This document shows, piece after piece, positions 14,446-21,393 of a stretch of 28,670 bases of DNA. The position numbers were made by a program, and so were the translations under genes. The DNA lies in the NCBI GenBank assembly GCA_002391195.1, contig DGRZ01000059.1, positions 311-28,980 on the forward strand. Reading direction: 5' to 3'. Within the stretch, counting starts at the first letter, position 1. Each line of letters begins with the position of its first letter. Under the pieces are notes generated by a model. The model did no database searches. It was not told the DNA's origin and saw only the letters and a program-made list of their open reading frames with translations. The DNA comes from Fibrobacter sp. UBA4375 (GTDB taxonomy: Bacteria > Fibrobacterota > Fibrobacteria > Fibrobacterales > Fibrobacteraceae).

Positions 14446-14470
14446 ATGCTCGACCAGGTCGAGCATGACG
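14446..14470. repeat. dispersed palindrome ATGCTCGAC-CAG-GTCGAGCAT + GACG
   Basis: A perfect 9-bp stem with a 3-nt loop and no U-tract on either strand, so it is not a classical terminator. With its GCATGAC edge it resembles the palindromes at 600-647 and 20502-20526. Confidence 0.65.
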
Positions 14471-14503
14471 AAGTCATAAACCGAAGGAGAACAAAGGACG
14501 ATT

Positions 14504-16627
14504 TTACTTCACCACGATTTTCTTCGGGGCGAATCCCTGGACATGCACCAGGTAGATTCCCTTAGGCAGTGTGGACAGCTGGACCGTATTGCTTGCGTTC
14601 GACAATACGGTGTTCATCACCACACGACCATGCACATCCATCAGGCGGAACTTGCGCTGGGCAGGATTGGCGAAGGCTACCTGCAGATCGTGTCCCACCA
14701 AGTTCATTTCCATCGTGGCAGTTCCCGATACTTGCGGCAGGGGCATAACGTCACCAGAATCGGAACTGCTGGAACCACCCTCACCGGAAGAACTCGAAGA
14801 CGGGAAAACAACCTTCACCGGATGCTCGTCGTAGCGGGTCGCAAGGGCCATCAGGTACCAGGTAGCATGGGGCAGCCACTGTTCTTCCCAACGCCAGGTC
14901 TGCCAGGATTCAGAAAAGCCCGCCGCATAATAATCGTCCCACACGATGCCGGAACCATCCGTATTTTTCCCGGTAATACCGTTGGCAATGCCACCTGTAA
15001 ACGTCGTACTTGAATAGCTCTGATAAACCGGCGGATTCTTAGTGCCGACGCCCTTCATGACGCTCAAATCGAAGGGGTTCTTGCCCAAGAGCCAGTCCAA
15101 CTGGTCTGCCGCATACCGGAACGCCTTCACGGAATCAGTGTAGCTAAGCATCCTTGAGGCATACACTGCAGCCGAGGCCAAAGAACCAAGTCTTGCACTT
15201 TCTCCCTGCCACCAGTAATTGGTCTCGTTGTCATGAGGGATAAAGAAATTCGTTTGGATTTTGCCGCCGGTTTTGACAACTTGCTTGGCATAGCCGAAAT
15301 GATTGTTTTGGCGGTCTGTCACGCTGATCATCCAATCCAGATGTTTCTTGACAGCTTCGGCGGCTTTTTTCATCAAGACCTCGCCGGGATTGATGCAATT
15401 TGCCTCTGGCGGGCAGGGTTCATACGCGACATTGTTCTCCATTTCTATGTAGCGAAGCAAAGCCACCACAGGAAGCCCGGCGTCGCTAGCATGGAAGAAC
15501 GGCCTGGTCTTGTCGTTGTCACTCCAGAAATAACCTTCATCGCTCAGGCGATCAATCAAGTGTTCCGCCCTCTCGCGAGCAGCGGTCATGTATTTGAACA
15601 GGCCCGTGGCAATGGAAAGTTCCGTTGCCGCCATAAGGGCCGTATAGTCGTCGATGATATTTTCCTTTTTATCATCGCAATAAGCACAATCCCCACCCAA
15701 GGTCTGCTTACTTTCCAAATGATCAAAACCAGCCTTGGCAGCGGCCAAATACTCGTCCGAGGTGTAGTCGCCATTCTTCCCTAGCGTGGAGGCCCTGGCC
15801 AAGGCCGCAATGGCCATACCGCCACCTTCACGGTAGGCAGCTTGGTAATTGGAAGACATTGTACCGCTACTACCCGAAAAGGCGCACAGGTTCCAGCCGC
15901 CATCGGATGCGCTCCACCCATTAAAGACGGTGGTATAGAAATACCCGTCATCACTCAGCATGCGTACCAAAAAGTCCGCACCCCAGAGGGCCTCGTCAAG
16001 GGCAAAGCCACTGCTTGTAGCTGTACTTACGGCGTTGGGAATATGCTCGTTGGCATACGCAAGCGTCCACACCGTCAACGGGATTTGCTGGGGGTTCATG
16101 TAGTTGGCGTAAGACAAATGAGAAAGATAGGTGCCATAGTCACCGGAGGCATCATTCCAACCGCCGTGAACATCTTTTTTTTGGCTACTTCCGTAAATCG
16201 TCGCACTTTTATGCCCCGTCATAGTATTACGATCCAGTCGGAAATAATTGAGCACAAGCCCTAGGGTCGTACTCGCCAGGTTTTTGTCTGCAACGGTAAT
16301 TGCCTTCGATGTCACTGTGTTGCCGCCGGACTTGAATTCAACGGTATAGGATCCCGGTGTATTGACTTTAGAAAAATCAAGATTATAATAGACGGTAAAA
16401 CCATTGGTCCACCCCGTGGGAATCGACCCCACACCGAAAGTTCCCGAAGCGACCGTCGCTCCGTCCTTCTTGATGGAATAGCTCGCTCCGTTCAAATTGT
16501 CGCTGGATTCCACCACCAGTGCCTTGGGAAGGTTAGAATCGTAACCGGCCACATTATAATGGAACGTGACAGCAGCACCTGCCATGGATGCCACGCCTAG
16601 AAAAAGAGGAAAATAAAGTTTGCGCAT
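14504..16627 (-). CDS. GH9 endoglucanase with N-terminal Ig-like domain and C-terminal sorting domain
   Basis: 707 residues. Signal peptide about 1-19. Residues about 21-113 are a CelD_N-type Ig-like domain ('YNVAGYDSNLPKALVVES', 'PGSYTVEF'). Catalytic GH9 (alpha/alpha)6 domain about 118-605: 'HGGWNDASGDYGTYLSH' with the catalytic Asp pair (Asp159/Asp163), 'NYWWQGESARLGSLASA', 'DQLDWLLGKNPFDLSVM', and the C-terminal acid region 'WRWEEQWLPHATWYL'. A Ser/Gly linker (about 607-628) leads to a sorting tail ('KFRLMDVHGRVVMNT', 'KGIYLVHVQG'). Expected to hydrolyse beta-1,4-glucan outside the cell and to act together with the convergent GH5. The acid motif is EEQWLPHATW rather than the classic NEV-type motif of many GH9, so this is a divergent subgroup. 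The ATG is 4 nt after a TATATTTA box and has no Shine-Dalgarno. Confidence 0.93.
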   Translation of the reverse strand: MRKLYFPLFLGVASMAGAAVTFHYNVAGYDSNLPKALVVESSDNLNGASYSIKKDGATVASGTFGVGSIPTGWTNGFTVYYNLDFSKVNTPGSYTVEFKSGGNTVTSKAITVADKNLASTTLGLVLNYFRLDRNTMTGHKSATIYGSSQKKDVHGGWNDASGDYGTYLSHLSYANYMNPQQIPLTVWTLAYANEHIPNAVSTATSSGFALDEALWGADFLVRMLSDDGYFYTTVFNGWSASDGGWNLCAFSGSSGTMSSNYQAAYREGGGMAIAALARASTLGKNGDYTSDEYLAAAKAGFDHLESKQTLGGDCAYCDDKKENIIDDYTALMAATELSIATGLFKYMTAARERAEHLIDRLSDEGYFWSDNDKTRPFFHASDAGLPVVALLRYIEMENNVAYEPCPPEANCINPGEVLMKKAAEAVKKHLDWMISVTDRQNNHFGYAKQVVKTGGKIQTNFFIPHDNETNYWWQGESARLGSLASAAVYASRMLSYTDSVKAFRYAADQLDWLLGKNPFDLSVMKGVGTKNPPVYQSYSSTTFTGGIANGITGKNTDGSGIVWDDYYAAGFSESWQTWRWEEQWLPHATWYLMALATRYDEHPVKVVFPSSSSSGEGGSSSSDSGDVMPLPQVSGTATMEMNLVGHDLQVAFANPAQRKFRLMDVHGRVVMNTVLSNASNTVQLSTLPKGIYLVHVQGFAPKKIVVK

Positions 16628-16631
16628 AACT

Positions 16632-16639
16632 TAAATATA
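16632..16639 (-). promoter_or_regulatory. TATATTTA box 4 nt before GH9 ATG
   Basis: Minus-strand TATATATATTTA run ending 4 nt before the ATG at 16627. Near-leaderless start predicted. Confidence 0.5.
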
Positions 16640-16724
16640 TATACGAAACTCGATTTTTCCTATAAAAGAATTGTTAAAATAATGATTTTGGCAAAGAATG
16701 CAATTTTATGCAAAAAAAACCAAT

Positions 16725-16946
16725 TTATGCCCCGAATTCCTGGTCGTCCAGGGTCAATTCGTGGGCCACGTCGTCCAATTTCTGCTCTGCCGTCTTGGCC
16801 AGAGCCGTACTGTGGCCCCGCAGGGCCGCAAAGGGAGCGAAAATCTTCGCACGGGACTCCATGCTCATGCGGGGGTGCTTCATGAGAAAATTCCAGTCGT
16901 CCCTCGGGTAGGGCAGATCTATTATGTCTGAATAGTCTTGAGTCAT
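16725..16946 (-). CDS. small YolD-like protein linked to Y-family polymerase
   Basis: 73 residues. The core 'IIDLPYPRDDW' ... 'HPRMSMESRAKIFAPFAALR' matches my recollection of short proteins encoded beside UmuC/DinB-like polymerases in Firmicutes, usually labelled YolD-like; their role is thought to be in the SOS-associated polymerase system but is not established. Here it lies downstream of the polymerase gene, not upstream, and 86 nt away. The start codon falls inside a short heptamer array (AGTCTTG/AGTCATG units), so the first seven residues (MTQDYSD) are repeat-derived and the upstream hairpin at 16952-16964 could affect translation. No Shine-Dalgarno at usual distance; AGAGG lies about 18 nt upstream. 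No terminator is clear downstream. Confidence 0.72.
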   Translation of the reverse strand: MTQDYSDIIDLPYPRDDWNFLMKHPRMSMESRAKIFAPFAALRGHSTALAKTAEQKLDDVAHELTLDDQEFGA

Positions 16947-17037
16947 GAGTCGGCGCTATGCGCCTCTGAGAAAAGTACAAAAATGTTTTAGTCCATAATT
17001 AAAACTCATAACTCACAACTGACAACTCATGACTACG
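16934..17037. repeat. compound heptamer element with GC hairpin between polymerase and YolD-like genes
   Basis: Three parts: units AGTCTTG, AGTCATG, AGTCGGC at 16934-16954; the hairpin GGCGC-TAT-GCGCC at 16952-16964; and units AACTCAT, AACTCAC, AACTGAC, AACTCAT, GACTACG at 17003-17037. The left array contains the start codon of the YolD-like gene and the right array contains the TAG stop of the polymerase gene (17033-17035). Confidence 0.85.
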
Positions 17038-18421
17038 CCCGGTGTCCTCCGATTTGTCCATTCCGCTCTACGGTGGTGGCGCCCTCCTGCAGGTCCATGC
17101 CCTTGACGATGGCGTTCTTGCCGAAGCGTTTCTTGATGAGCAGTTCCGCCTTGAGGCGTTTCTTTTCACGCTCCTGCTTCTGGGCATCGGTAAACAGGTC
17201 GTAGCCCTGGTTGCTTTCATCTACAACGTCGATGGCCACCAGGTTCAGGCGGCGCACCGTCAGTTGCGGGTCCACAATCCGGTCGAAAAGCCGCATGACC
17301 GCCTCGGCAAAGGCGGACTGGGAACTGGTGTAGTGCCCGATAGAAGCCGTGCCGTGAGCGGGTTTCGGGATTGTGCGTCCGTAAAAATCGATGACCGTCT
17401 CGCCGTGATAAATTCCCTTGTCCACATTCTCCCTGTCGTAGCCTACCGTAAGCACCATGCCCTTGGCCACCAGGTCGTTTTCTACCAGGCGCATGGATAC
17501 CGTATCTACCATTTCCCGCACCACCAGGCGGGCCTTGTCGAAGGGGTAGGGGTCCTGCAACACCTGGCCTTCTCCCATGCTCTGGGACTGGGGTTTTGCC
17601 CTCTTGATGTCGGCGATGGTACAGGGTTCGTAACCCCAAGCGTGGTCTATCAGGATTTCCGCATTCACGCCGAACATCTTGTACAGGGCGTCAGGTTCCT
17701 TGACGCTTACCCGAGCGATATCTCCCATGGTGTGGATTCCCCGCCCACGGTTCAGGTGGCATTTTTCTAGCCTGGCTGCGATGCCACGGCCCACCTGCCA
17801 AAAATTGGTAATGGGCTTGTGGGCCCACAGTTGCCTACGGTAACTCATCTCGTCCAATTCCGCAATGCGCACGCCGTCGCTATCCGCTTCTACATGCTTT
17901 GCCATGATGTCCATGGCAATCTTGCACAGGTAAAGGTTCGTGCCGATGCCGCCCGTAGCGGTAATGCCCGTAGTCGCGAACACGTCCTGGATGATGGTCT
18001 TTACCAGTTCCCGCGCGGTTTTCTTGTACAGCTTCAGATACTTCGTCAAGTCCAGAAAACATTCGTCGATAGAATAAGAATGAATGTCTTCGGCACTTAC
18101 GTACTTGAGGTAAACGTTGTACACCTTCGTGGAATACTCCACGTACCTGGCCATCTGGGGTTTTGCAATCAAGAACTCCACCTTCTCGCCTGTGCGTCGT
18201 TCCACCTCCCGGACCTTCTGGTTCACTTCGAAAAGCCGGGCCCGTCCAGGAATCCCGTAGGCCTTCAGCGCAGGCGTCACCGCAAGGCAGATGGTCTTTT
18301 CGGTACGGCTCTCGTCGGCCACCACCAGCTTTGCCTTCAGCGGGTCGAGTCCCCGGAGGATACATTCCACCGAGGCAAAGAAAGACTTTAAATCTATGGC
18401 GGCGAAGGTACGGGAGGGCAT
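17033..18421 (-). CDS. Y-family DNA polymerase (UmuC/DinB-like)
   Basis: 462 residues. Palm and fingers carry 'FAAIDLKSFFASVEC' with metal ligand Asp10, 'GIPGRARLFEV', and 'SIDECFLDLT' with catalytic Asp119/Glu120; 'GIGTNLYLCKIAMDIMAKH' is the conserved helix of the palm. The thumb and little-finger domains follow ('WQVGRGIAARLEKCHLNRGR', then about residues 285-400). It should perform error-prone translesion synthesis. It is closer to the larger UmuC/UvrX branch than to short DinB, judging by length and a YolD-like neighbour; no UmuD-like gene is present. It starts 4 nt after the stop of the S41 protease gene with no ribosome site of its own, so translational coupling is likely. The stop codon sits in a heptamer array. 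No LexA-like operator was recognised upstream. Confidence 0.92.
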   Translation of the reverse strand: MPSRTFAAIDLKSFFASVECILRGLDPLKAKLVVADESRTEKTICLAVTPALKAYGIPGRARLFEVNQKVREVERRTGEKVEFLIAKPQMARYVEYSTKVYNVYLKYVSAEDIHSYSIDECFLDLTKYLKLYKKTARELVKTIIQDVFATTGITATGGIGTNLYLCKIAMDIMAKHVEADSDGVRIAELDEMSYRRQLWAHKPITNFWQVGRGIAARLEKCHLNRGRGIHTMGDIARVSVKEPDALYKMFGVNAEILIDHAWGYEPCTIADIKRAKPQSQSMGEGQVLQDPYPFDKARLVVREMVDTVSMRLVENDLVAKGMVLTVGYDRENVDKGIYHGETVIDFYGRTIPKPAHGTASIGHYTSSQSAFAEAVMRLFDRIVDPQLTVRRLNLVAIDVVDESNQGYDLFTDAQKQEREKKRLKAELLIKKRFGKNAIVKGMDLQEGATTVERNGQIGGHRA

Positions 18422-18425
18422 GGAA

Positions 18426-19865
18426 TCAGCGGATAATCTTATAGCGCATCTTCATGGCCTTCAGCGGGGACCTTCCCCTTGTCTGGACGGCAGGCTTTGC
18501 AAAGTGACCGAGCCTTTCGGTACCATATCCGGCAGTGCGCCTATAGGTCGCCGAACTGGCCAGTTCAACAGCCTTTTCCATTTGTGCCTTTCTGGTTTTT
18601 ATTTCAAAATCAGGAACTATTCCTAAGTCATGGTATAGTTTCCAGTCTTTGTCGTAGGAATACATTGCCGTAATGATTGCCAATCCGTCAGGCAAGGCAA
18701 TGGGGATATCCTCGTCTTCCTCCCCCTTCGCTATCCCCAACTGCGCAATCTGCTTTCCGTAAGTCAAGGCACCTACCACAGGGGATTTCTTGTTGGAGGC
18801 AATAGCCGAAAGCATCAATTCTGCACAACTGGCCGACATCTCATTCGCAAGCATAACAACATAGCGGTCCCTTGCGCTTCCATCCTGGCTCGCGACAACA
18901 ATTACAGTATCCAATTTCTGGATGTACTTCTGCCTGCCATCGGTCAAGACAGAATCCGCATCGGCAATGATATCTATAACAATGGTATCCCCTTTAGAAA
19001 GAAATTGCTCCGCGGCGGCAATACAATGATCAGTATCCCCGCCACCATTATTGCGCAAATCTATAATGGTGGCTTTTGAACCAGCAGTCTTTTTCAGGGC
19101 TTCGGCAAATTCCCCATAAGTACCCGAGTCGTCCAAGGTCTTACTGTCAAATTCCGTTATCCTGATAACCGGTATAGAATCGCCCATACCATCTTGCTCG
19201 TAATGAAGGTACACCGTAGGTAGTCGGCCTATTTCCTCGACGGCAACTTTAACCGTTACAAGATATAACTGATTCTGGAGCGGACGTGCGATGTCCAGCT
19301 TGATTGTATCTTGACCGGAATATTCCTCATAGGCCATCATTAAGTCGTCCATGGAATAGAGGTCGCCTTCCTGGATTCCGAGGTTCCTGGCCCCCTCATC
19401 CGCCGATGTCACAACAAACAGTTCCACATCAAATTCGTCATAGGGGGCAGATTCAATCCCCACAATCCTTAAGCCTTTTTCAGATTCGACAAGGGATGCT
19501 AGCATCGCTGCGGCCATTGTCGGGTCATAGTAACGCGTGTAGGGGTCAGTCATCTGGTTGTACATATAGCACACGTCGTAATATCCCTTGGTGCAGCTCT
19601 TTTCTCCGAAAGCATTTTTGCTATCCAAAGCGGAACCCTTGCCAACGTAGGCGTCGACACTGCCCTCTATCTCGTTACGGGCGTGTCCATAGATATAAAA
19701 AAGGTCCAGCAGGGTGTAATTGGCGGACAATTCTTTCGAAGGGACTAGCCTTTCCGGGGCTTCCTCCTCTGTCCCCGTACCGGAAGGAGACTTGTGCGTA
19801 CACGCAGACAACAACAATGCAGAGCACGCCAGCGCACCGACGAGAAGGAATTGCATTGTTTTCAT
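18426..19865 (-). CDS. S41 family (C-terminal processing type) peptidase lipoprotein
   Basis: 479 residues from the ATG at 19865, chosen because a perfect AAGGAGG (19871-19877) lies 5 nt upstream and it opens a lipoprotein signal peptide (lipobox LLSAC, Cys22). An earlier in-frame start would add 28 residues that overlap the previous gene. A PDZ-like region (about 140-215) precedes the protease core: 'ATIIDLRNNGGGD', catalytic Ser346 in 'EMSASCAEL' and Lys371 in 'TYGKQIAQ'. The 25-residue Ser-Lys spacing equals that of E. coli Prc/Tsp. Expected periplasmic or surface-anchored serine protease acting on unfolded or tagged envelope proteins. Its ribosome site overlaps the stop of the upstream exported protein gene. 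The middle gene of a probable five-gene operon; the polymerase follows after 4 nt. Confidence 0.9.
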   Translation of the reverse strand: MKTMQFLLVGALACSALLLSACTHKSPSGTGTEEEAPERLVPSKELSANYTLLDLFYIYGHARNEIEGSVDAYVGKGSALDSKNAFGEKSCTKGYYDVCYMYNQMTDPYTRYYDPTMAAAMLASLVESEKGLRIVGIESAPYDEFDVELFVVTSADEGARNLGIQEGDLYSMDDLMMAYEEYSGQDTIKLDIARPLQNQLYLVTVKVAVEEIGRLPTVYLHYEQDGMGDSIPVIRITEFDSKTLDDSGTYGEFAEALKKTAGSKATIIDLRNNGGGDTDHCIAAAEQFLSKGDTIVIDIIADADSVLTDGRQKYIQKLDTVIVVASQDGSARDRYVVMLANEMSASCAELMLSAIASNKKSPVVGALTYGKQIAQLGIAKGEEDEDIPIALPDGLAIITAMYSYDKDWKLYHDLGIVPDFEIKTRKAQMEKAVELASSATYRRTAGYGTERLGHFAKPAVQTRGRSPLKAMKMRYKIIR

Positions 19866-19875
19866 ATTAACCTCC

Positions 19876-20598
19876 TTACCAGTCCTTAGCTGGCCGAGCC
19901 TGGCCGCGGATAGGCTTCCAGGGCTTGCGTTCGCCGTTCTGTTCGTCAAAGTCTTTCAGGAGCTGTGCGGCCTCTTCGGGGCTCATCTCTCCCATCTGCA
20001 CGGGCTGTTCTTCCGGTTCTGCGCCATCGTTGGAGGAATCGCCCTGGCTGTCGCTTGAACCTTCTTCGGGCTGCTCGGGTTGCGGCTGTTCGCCGGCACC
20101 GCCGTTACTGTCGGAGCTATTGCTTTCTGAGCTGCCGCCCTCCTGGCTGCTGCTGGACTGGCCGCCGCCGTTCTGGTCCTGGTTTTGCTGGTCCTGCTGG
20201 TTTTGGTCTTGATTCTGGTCCTGGTTGTTATCCTGGTTCTTGTCGTTCTTCTTGTTTTCGTTCTTCTGCTCGTCCTTGGCCTCGTGAATACGGTCCAGGA
20301 GCATCTGCAACTTTTGATCGTTGGGGTAGTATTGCAGGCCTTCGTTACAGGTGATTTCGGCAGAGGGCAGGCGGTTTTCGATGTACTGGAATGCCGCATC
20401 GCTGTAGTAGGCCGATGCCGACTTGGGGGCGGCAAAGGCAGCGACAGATAAGAACATAACGGCAAAAAAAGCAAATAAACGGACGTTCAAAACAGAGGGG
20501 AGATCCCCGCCTTCGCGGGGATGACACGAAAAAATGCGGGGACAGCAATCCTGTTTATGGCCTATCAACCTAATCACCGACCACAGACTTCTCTTCAT
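19876..20598 (-). CDS. exported Gln/Asn/Ser-rich protein, BatC-like tail
   Basis: 240 residues if started at the ATG 20598, whose A overlaps the TGA of the upstream gene (TGATG coupling). From about residue 39 there is a signal-peptide-like helix ('LFAFFAVMFLSVAAFAA'), then a short helical region ('YYSDAAFQYIENRLPSAEI', 'LQYYPNDQKLQMLLDRIHEA') that looks like a TPR remnant, a long Asn/Asp/Gln repeat tract (about 110-145), a Ser/Gly/Glu tract, and the end 'MSPEEAAQLLKDFDEQNGER', which resembles the C-terminus of BatC-type proteins of Bacteroidetes aerotolerance operons. Residues 25-34 (CHPREGGDLP) are encoded by a dispersed palindrome at 20502-20526, so the N-terminal 36 residues may not be original: a TTG at 20490 would give a normal 21-residue signal peptide. 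Function unknown; the Bat link is inference. Confidence 0.75.
   Translation of the reverse strand: MKRSLWSVIRLIGHKQDCCPRIFSCHPREGGDLPSVLNVRLFAFFAVMFLSVAAFAAPKSASAYYSDAAFQYIENRLPSAEITCNEGLQYYPNDQKLQMLLDRIHEAKDEQKNENKKNDKNQDNNQDQNQDQNQQDQQNQDQNGGGQSSSSQEGGSSESNSSDSNGGAGEQPQPEQPEEGSSDSQGDSSNDGAEPEEQPVQMGEMSPEEAAQLLKDFDEQNGERKPWKPIRGQARPAKDW
20502..20526. repeat. dispersed palindrome ATCCCCGC-CTTC-GCGGGGAT + GAC inside an ORF
   Basis: A perfect 8-bp stem (20503-20510 with 20515-20522) of the kind that is scattered through many bacterial genomes and, when read through, yields HPREGGD-like peptides. Here it lies in the N-terminal part of the gene at 19876-20598. Confidence 0.8.
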
Positions 20599-21335
20599 CA
20601 GATTACCTCCAGGTCGTTGTCGGTGTTGCTGGCGTCAATCTTTGCCTTGGGCTTTCGGCCAGCCTTAATTTCGATAATGTCATCGATGCGCTGCACATGC
20701 CCACTGAGCTGACCAGCTGTTTCGTCTTCGGCAATCAGGTTTTCCAGCATTTCCTTGCCTTCGGCATACTTGCCGTCCTTGCAAAGCTGCAATGCACGGG
20801 CCAGAACTTCCTTCGCCTTTTCGCTCAGGGGAGGCTGCTTCTGGTCGTTGTTCTGGTCCTGATTCTGTTCCTGGTTCTGCTTTTGCTTGTCCAGTTCCTC
20901 TTTCAGCTTACGCTGCACAATCTCCACGTTTTTCTTGGCGTTTTCAAAACCGTTGTCCAGGTCGATAGCCTTTTTCAAGTAGGCGACGGATTCACGCCAG
21001 GCGGCAATGCGTTCGCTACCTTCGGCCGCCTTTTCGCCCATGCGGAAATGCGTATTCGCCAAGTTGTAGGCCGCCTTTGCCGCCATTTTCTTGTCGGGCA
21101 TGCGTACGGCGCTTTCCAGTTCCTTCTTGGCCTCGTCGTAATTGCCCAGCTTATACTGGCAAGTGCCGATATTGTAGAACAAAAGCGGGTTTGCAGGCTC
21201 CGCTTCCCGGGCCTTCATATACTTTTCCAAGGCGCCAACATAGTCGCCATTCTTGAACAGTTTATTGCCGTCGTTTATGGGTCGCGCAAAAAGCGTTACC
21301 GACAGCACGCACAACATGACCAAAAACAATCGCAT
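20598..21335 (-). CDS. exported TPR protein, BatC/BatE-like
   Basis: 245 residues. Signal peptide about 1-17 ('LFLVMLCVLSVTLFA'). Three or so TPR units follow: 'DGNKLFKNGDYVGALEKYMK', 'PLLFYNIGTCQYKLGNYDEA', 'AAKAAYNLANTHFRMGEKA' and 'AWRESVAYLKKAIDLDNGFE'. Then a short Gln/Asn/Asp-rich tract (about 168-180) and a helical C-terminal region. TPRs followed by a Gln/Asn tract is the layout of BatC-like proteins, which act at the envelope with VWA proteins BatA/B; no VWA gene is visible, so that role is only suggested. SD GAAGG is 8 nt before the ATG, and a TATATTAC box at 21361-21368 gives a leader of about 25 nt. First gene of the run that ends at the YolD-like gene. Confidence 0.85.
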   Translation of the reverse strand: MRLFLVMLCVLSVTLFARPINDGNKLFKNGDYVGALEKYMKAREAEPANPLLFYNIGTCQYKLGNYDEAKKELESAVRMPDKKMAAKAAYNLANTHFRMGEKAAEGSERIAAWRESVAYLKKAIDLDNGFENAKKNVEIVQRKLKEELDKQKQNQEQNQDQNNDQKQPPLSEKAKEVLARALQLCKDGKYAEGKEMLENLIAEDETAGQLSGHVQRIDDIIEIKAGRKPKAKIDASNTDNDLEVI

Positions 21336-21360
21336 TTTTCAAGCCTTCATCTTTGCAATG

Positions 21361-21368
21361 GTAATATA
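21361..21368 (-). promoter_or_regulatory. TATATTAC -7-like box at head of the TPR/S41/polymerase operon
   Basis: Minus-strand TATATTAC between the GT-C stop and the TPR gene; leader of about 25 nt with a GAAGG ribosome site. It suggests the operon has its own promoter rather than depending on the gtrA group. Confidence 0.4.
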
Positions 21369-21393
21369 CAAAAATGAGAATTATACGACCAAT

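Noticed and set aside
14446..14470. Terminator of the GH9 gene
   Set aside because: The hairpin is strong but has no T-run on the minus strand; classed as a dispersed palindrome instead.
19866..19949. 28-residue N-terminal extension of the S41 protease
   Set aside because: It would overlap the previous gene and bury the lipoprotein signal; the ATG at 19865 has a perfect AAGGAGG.
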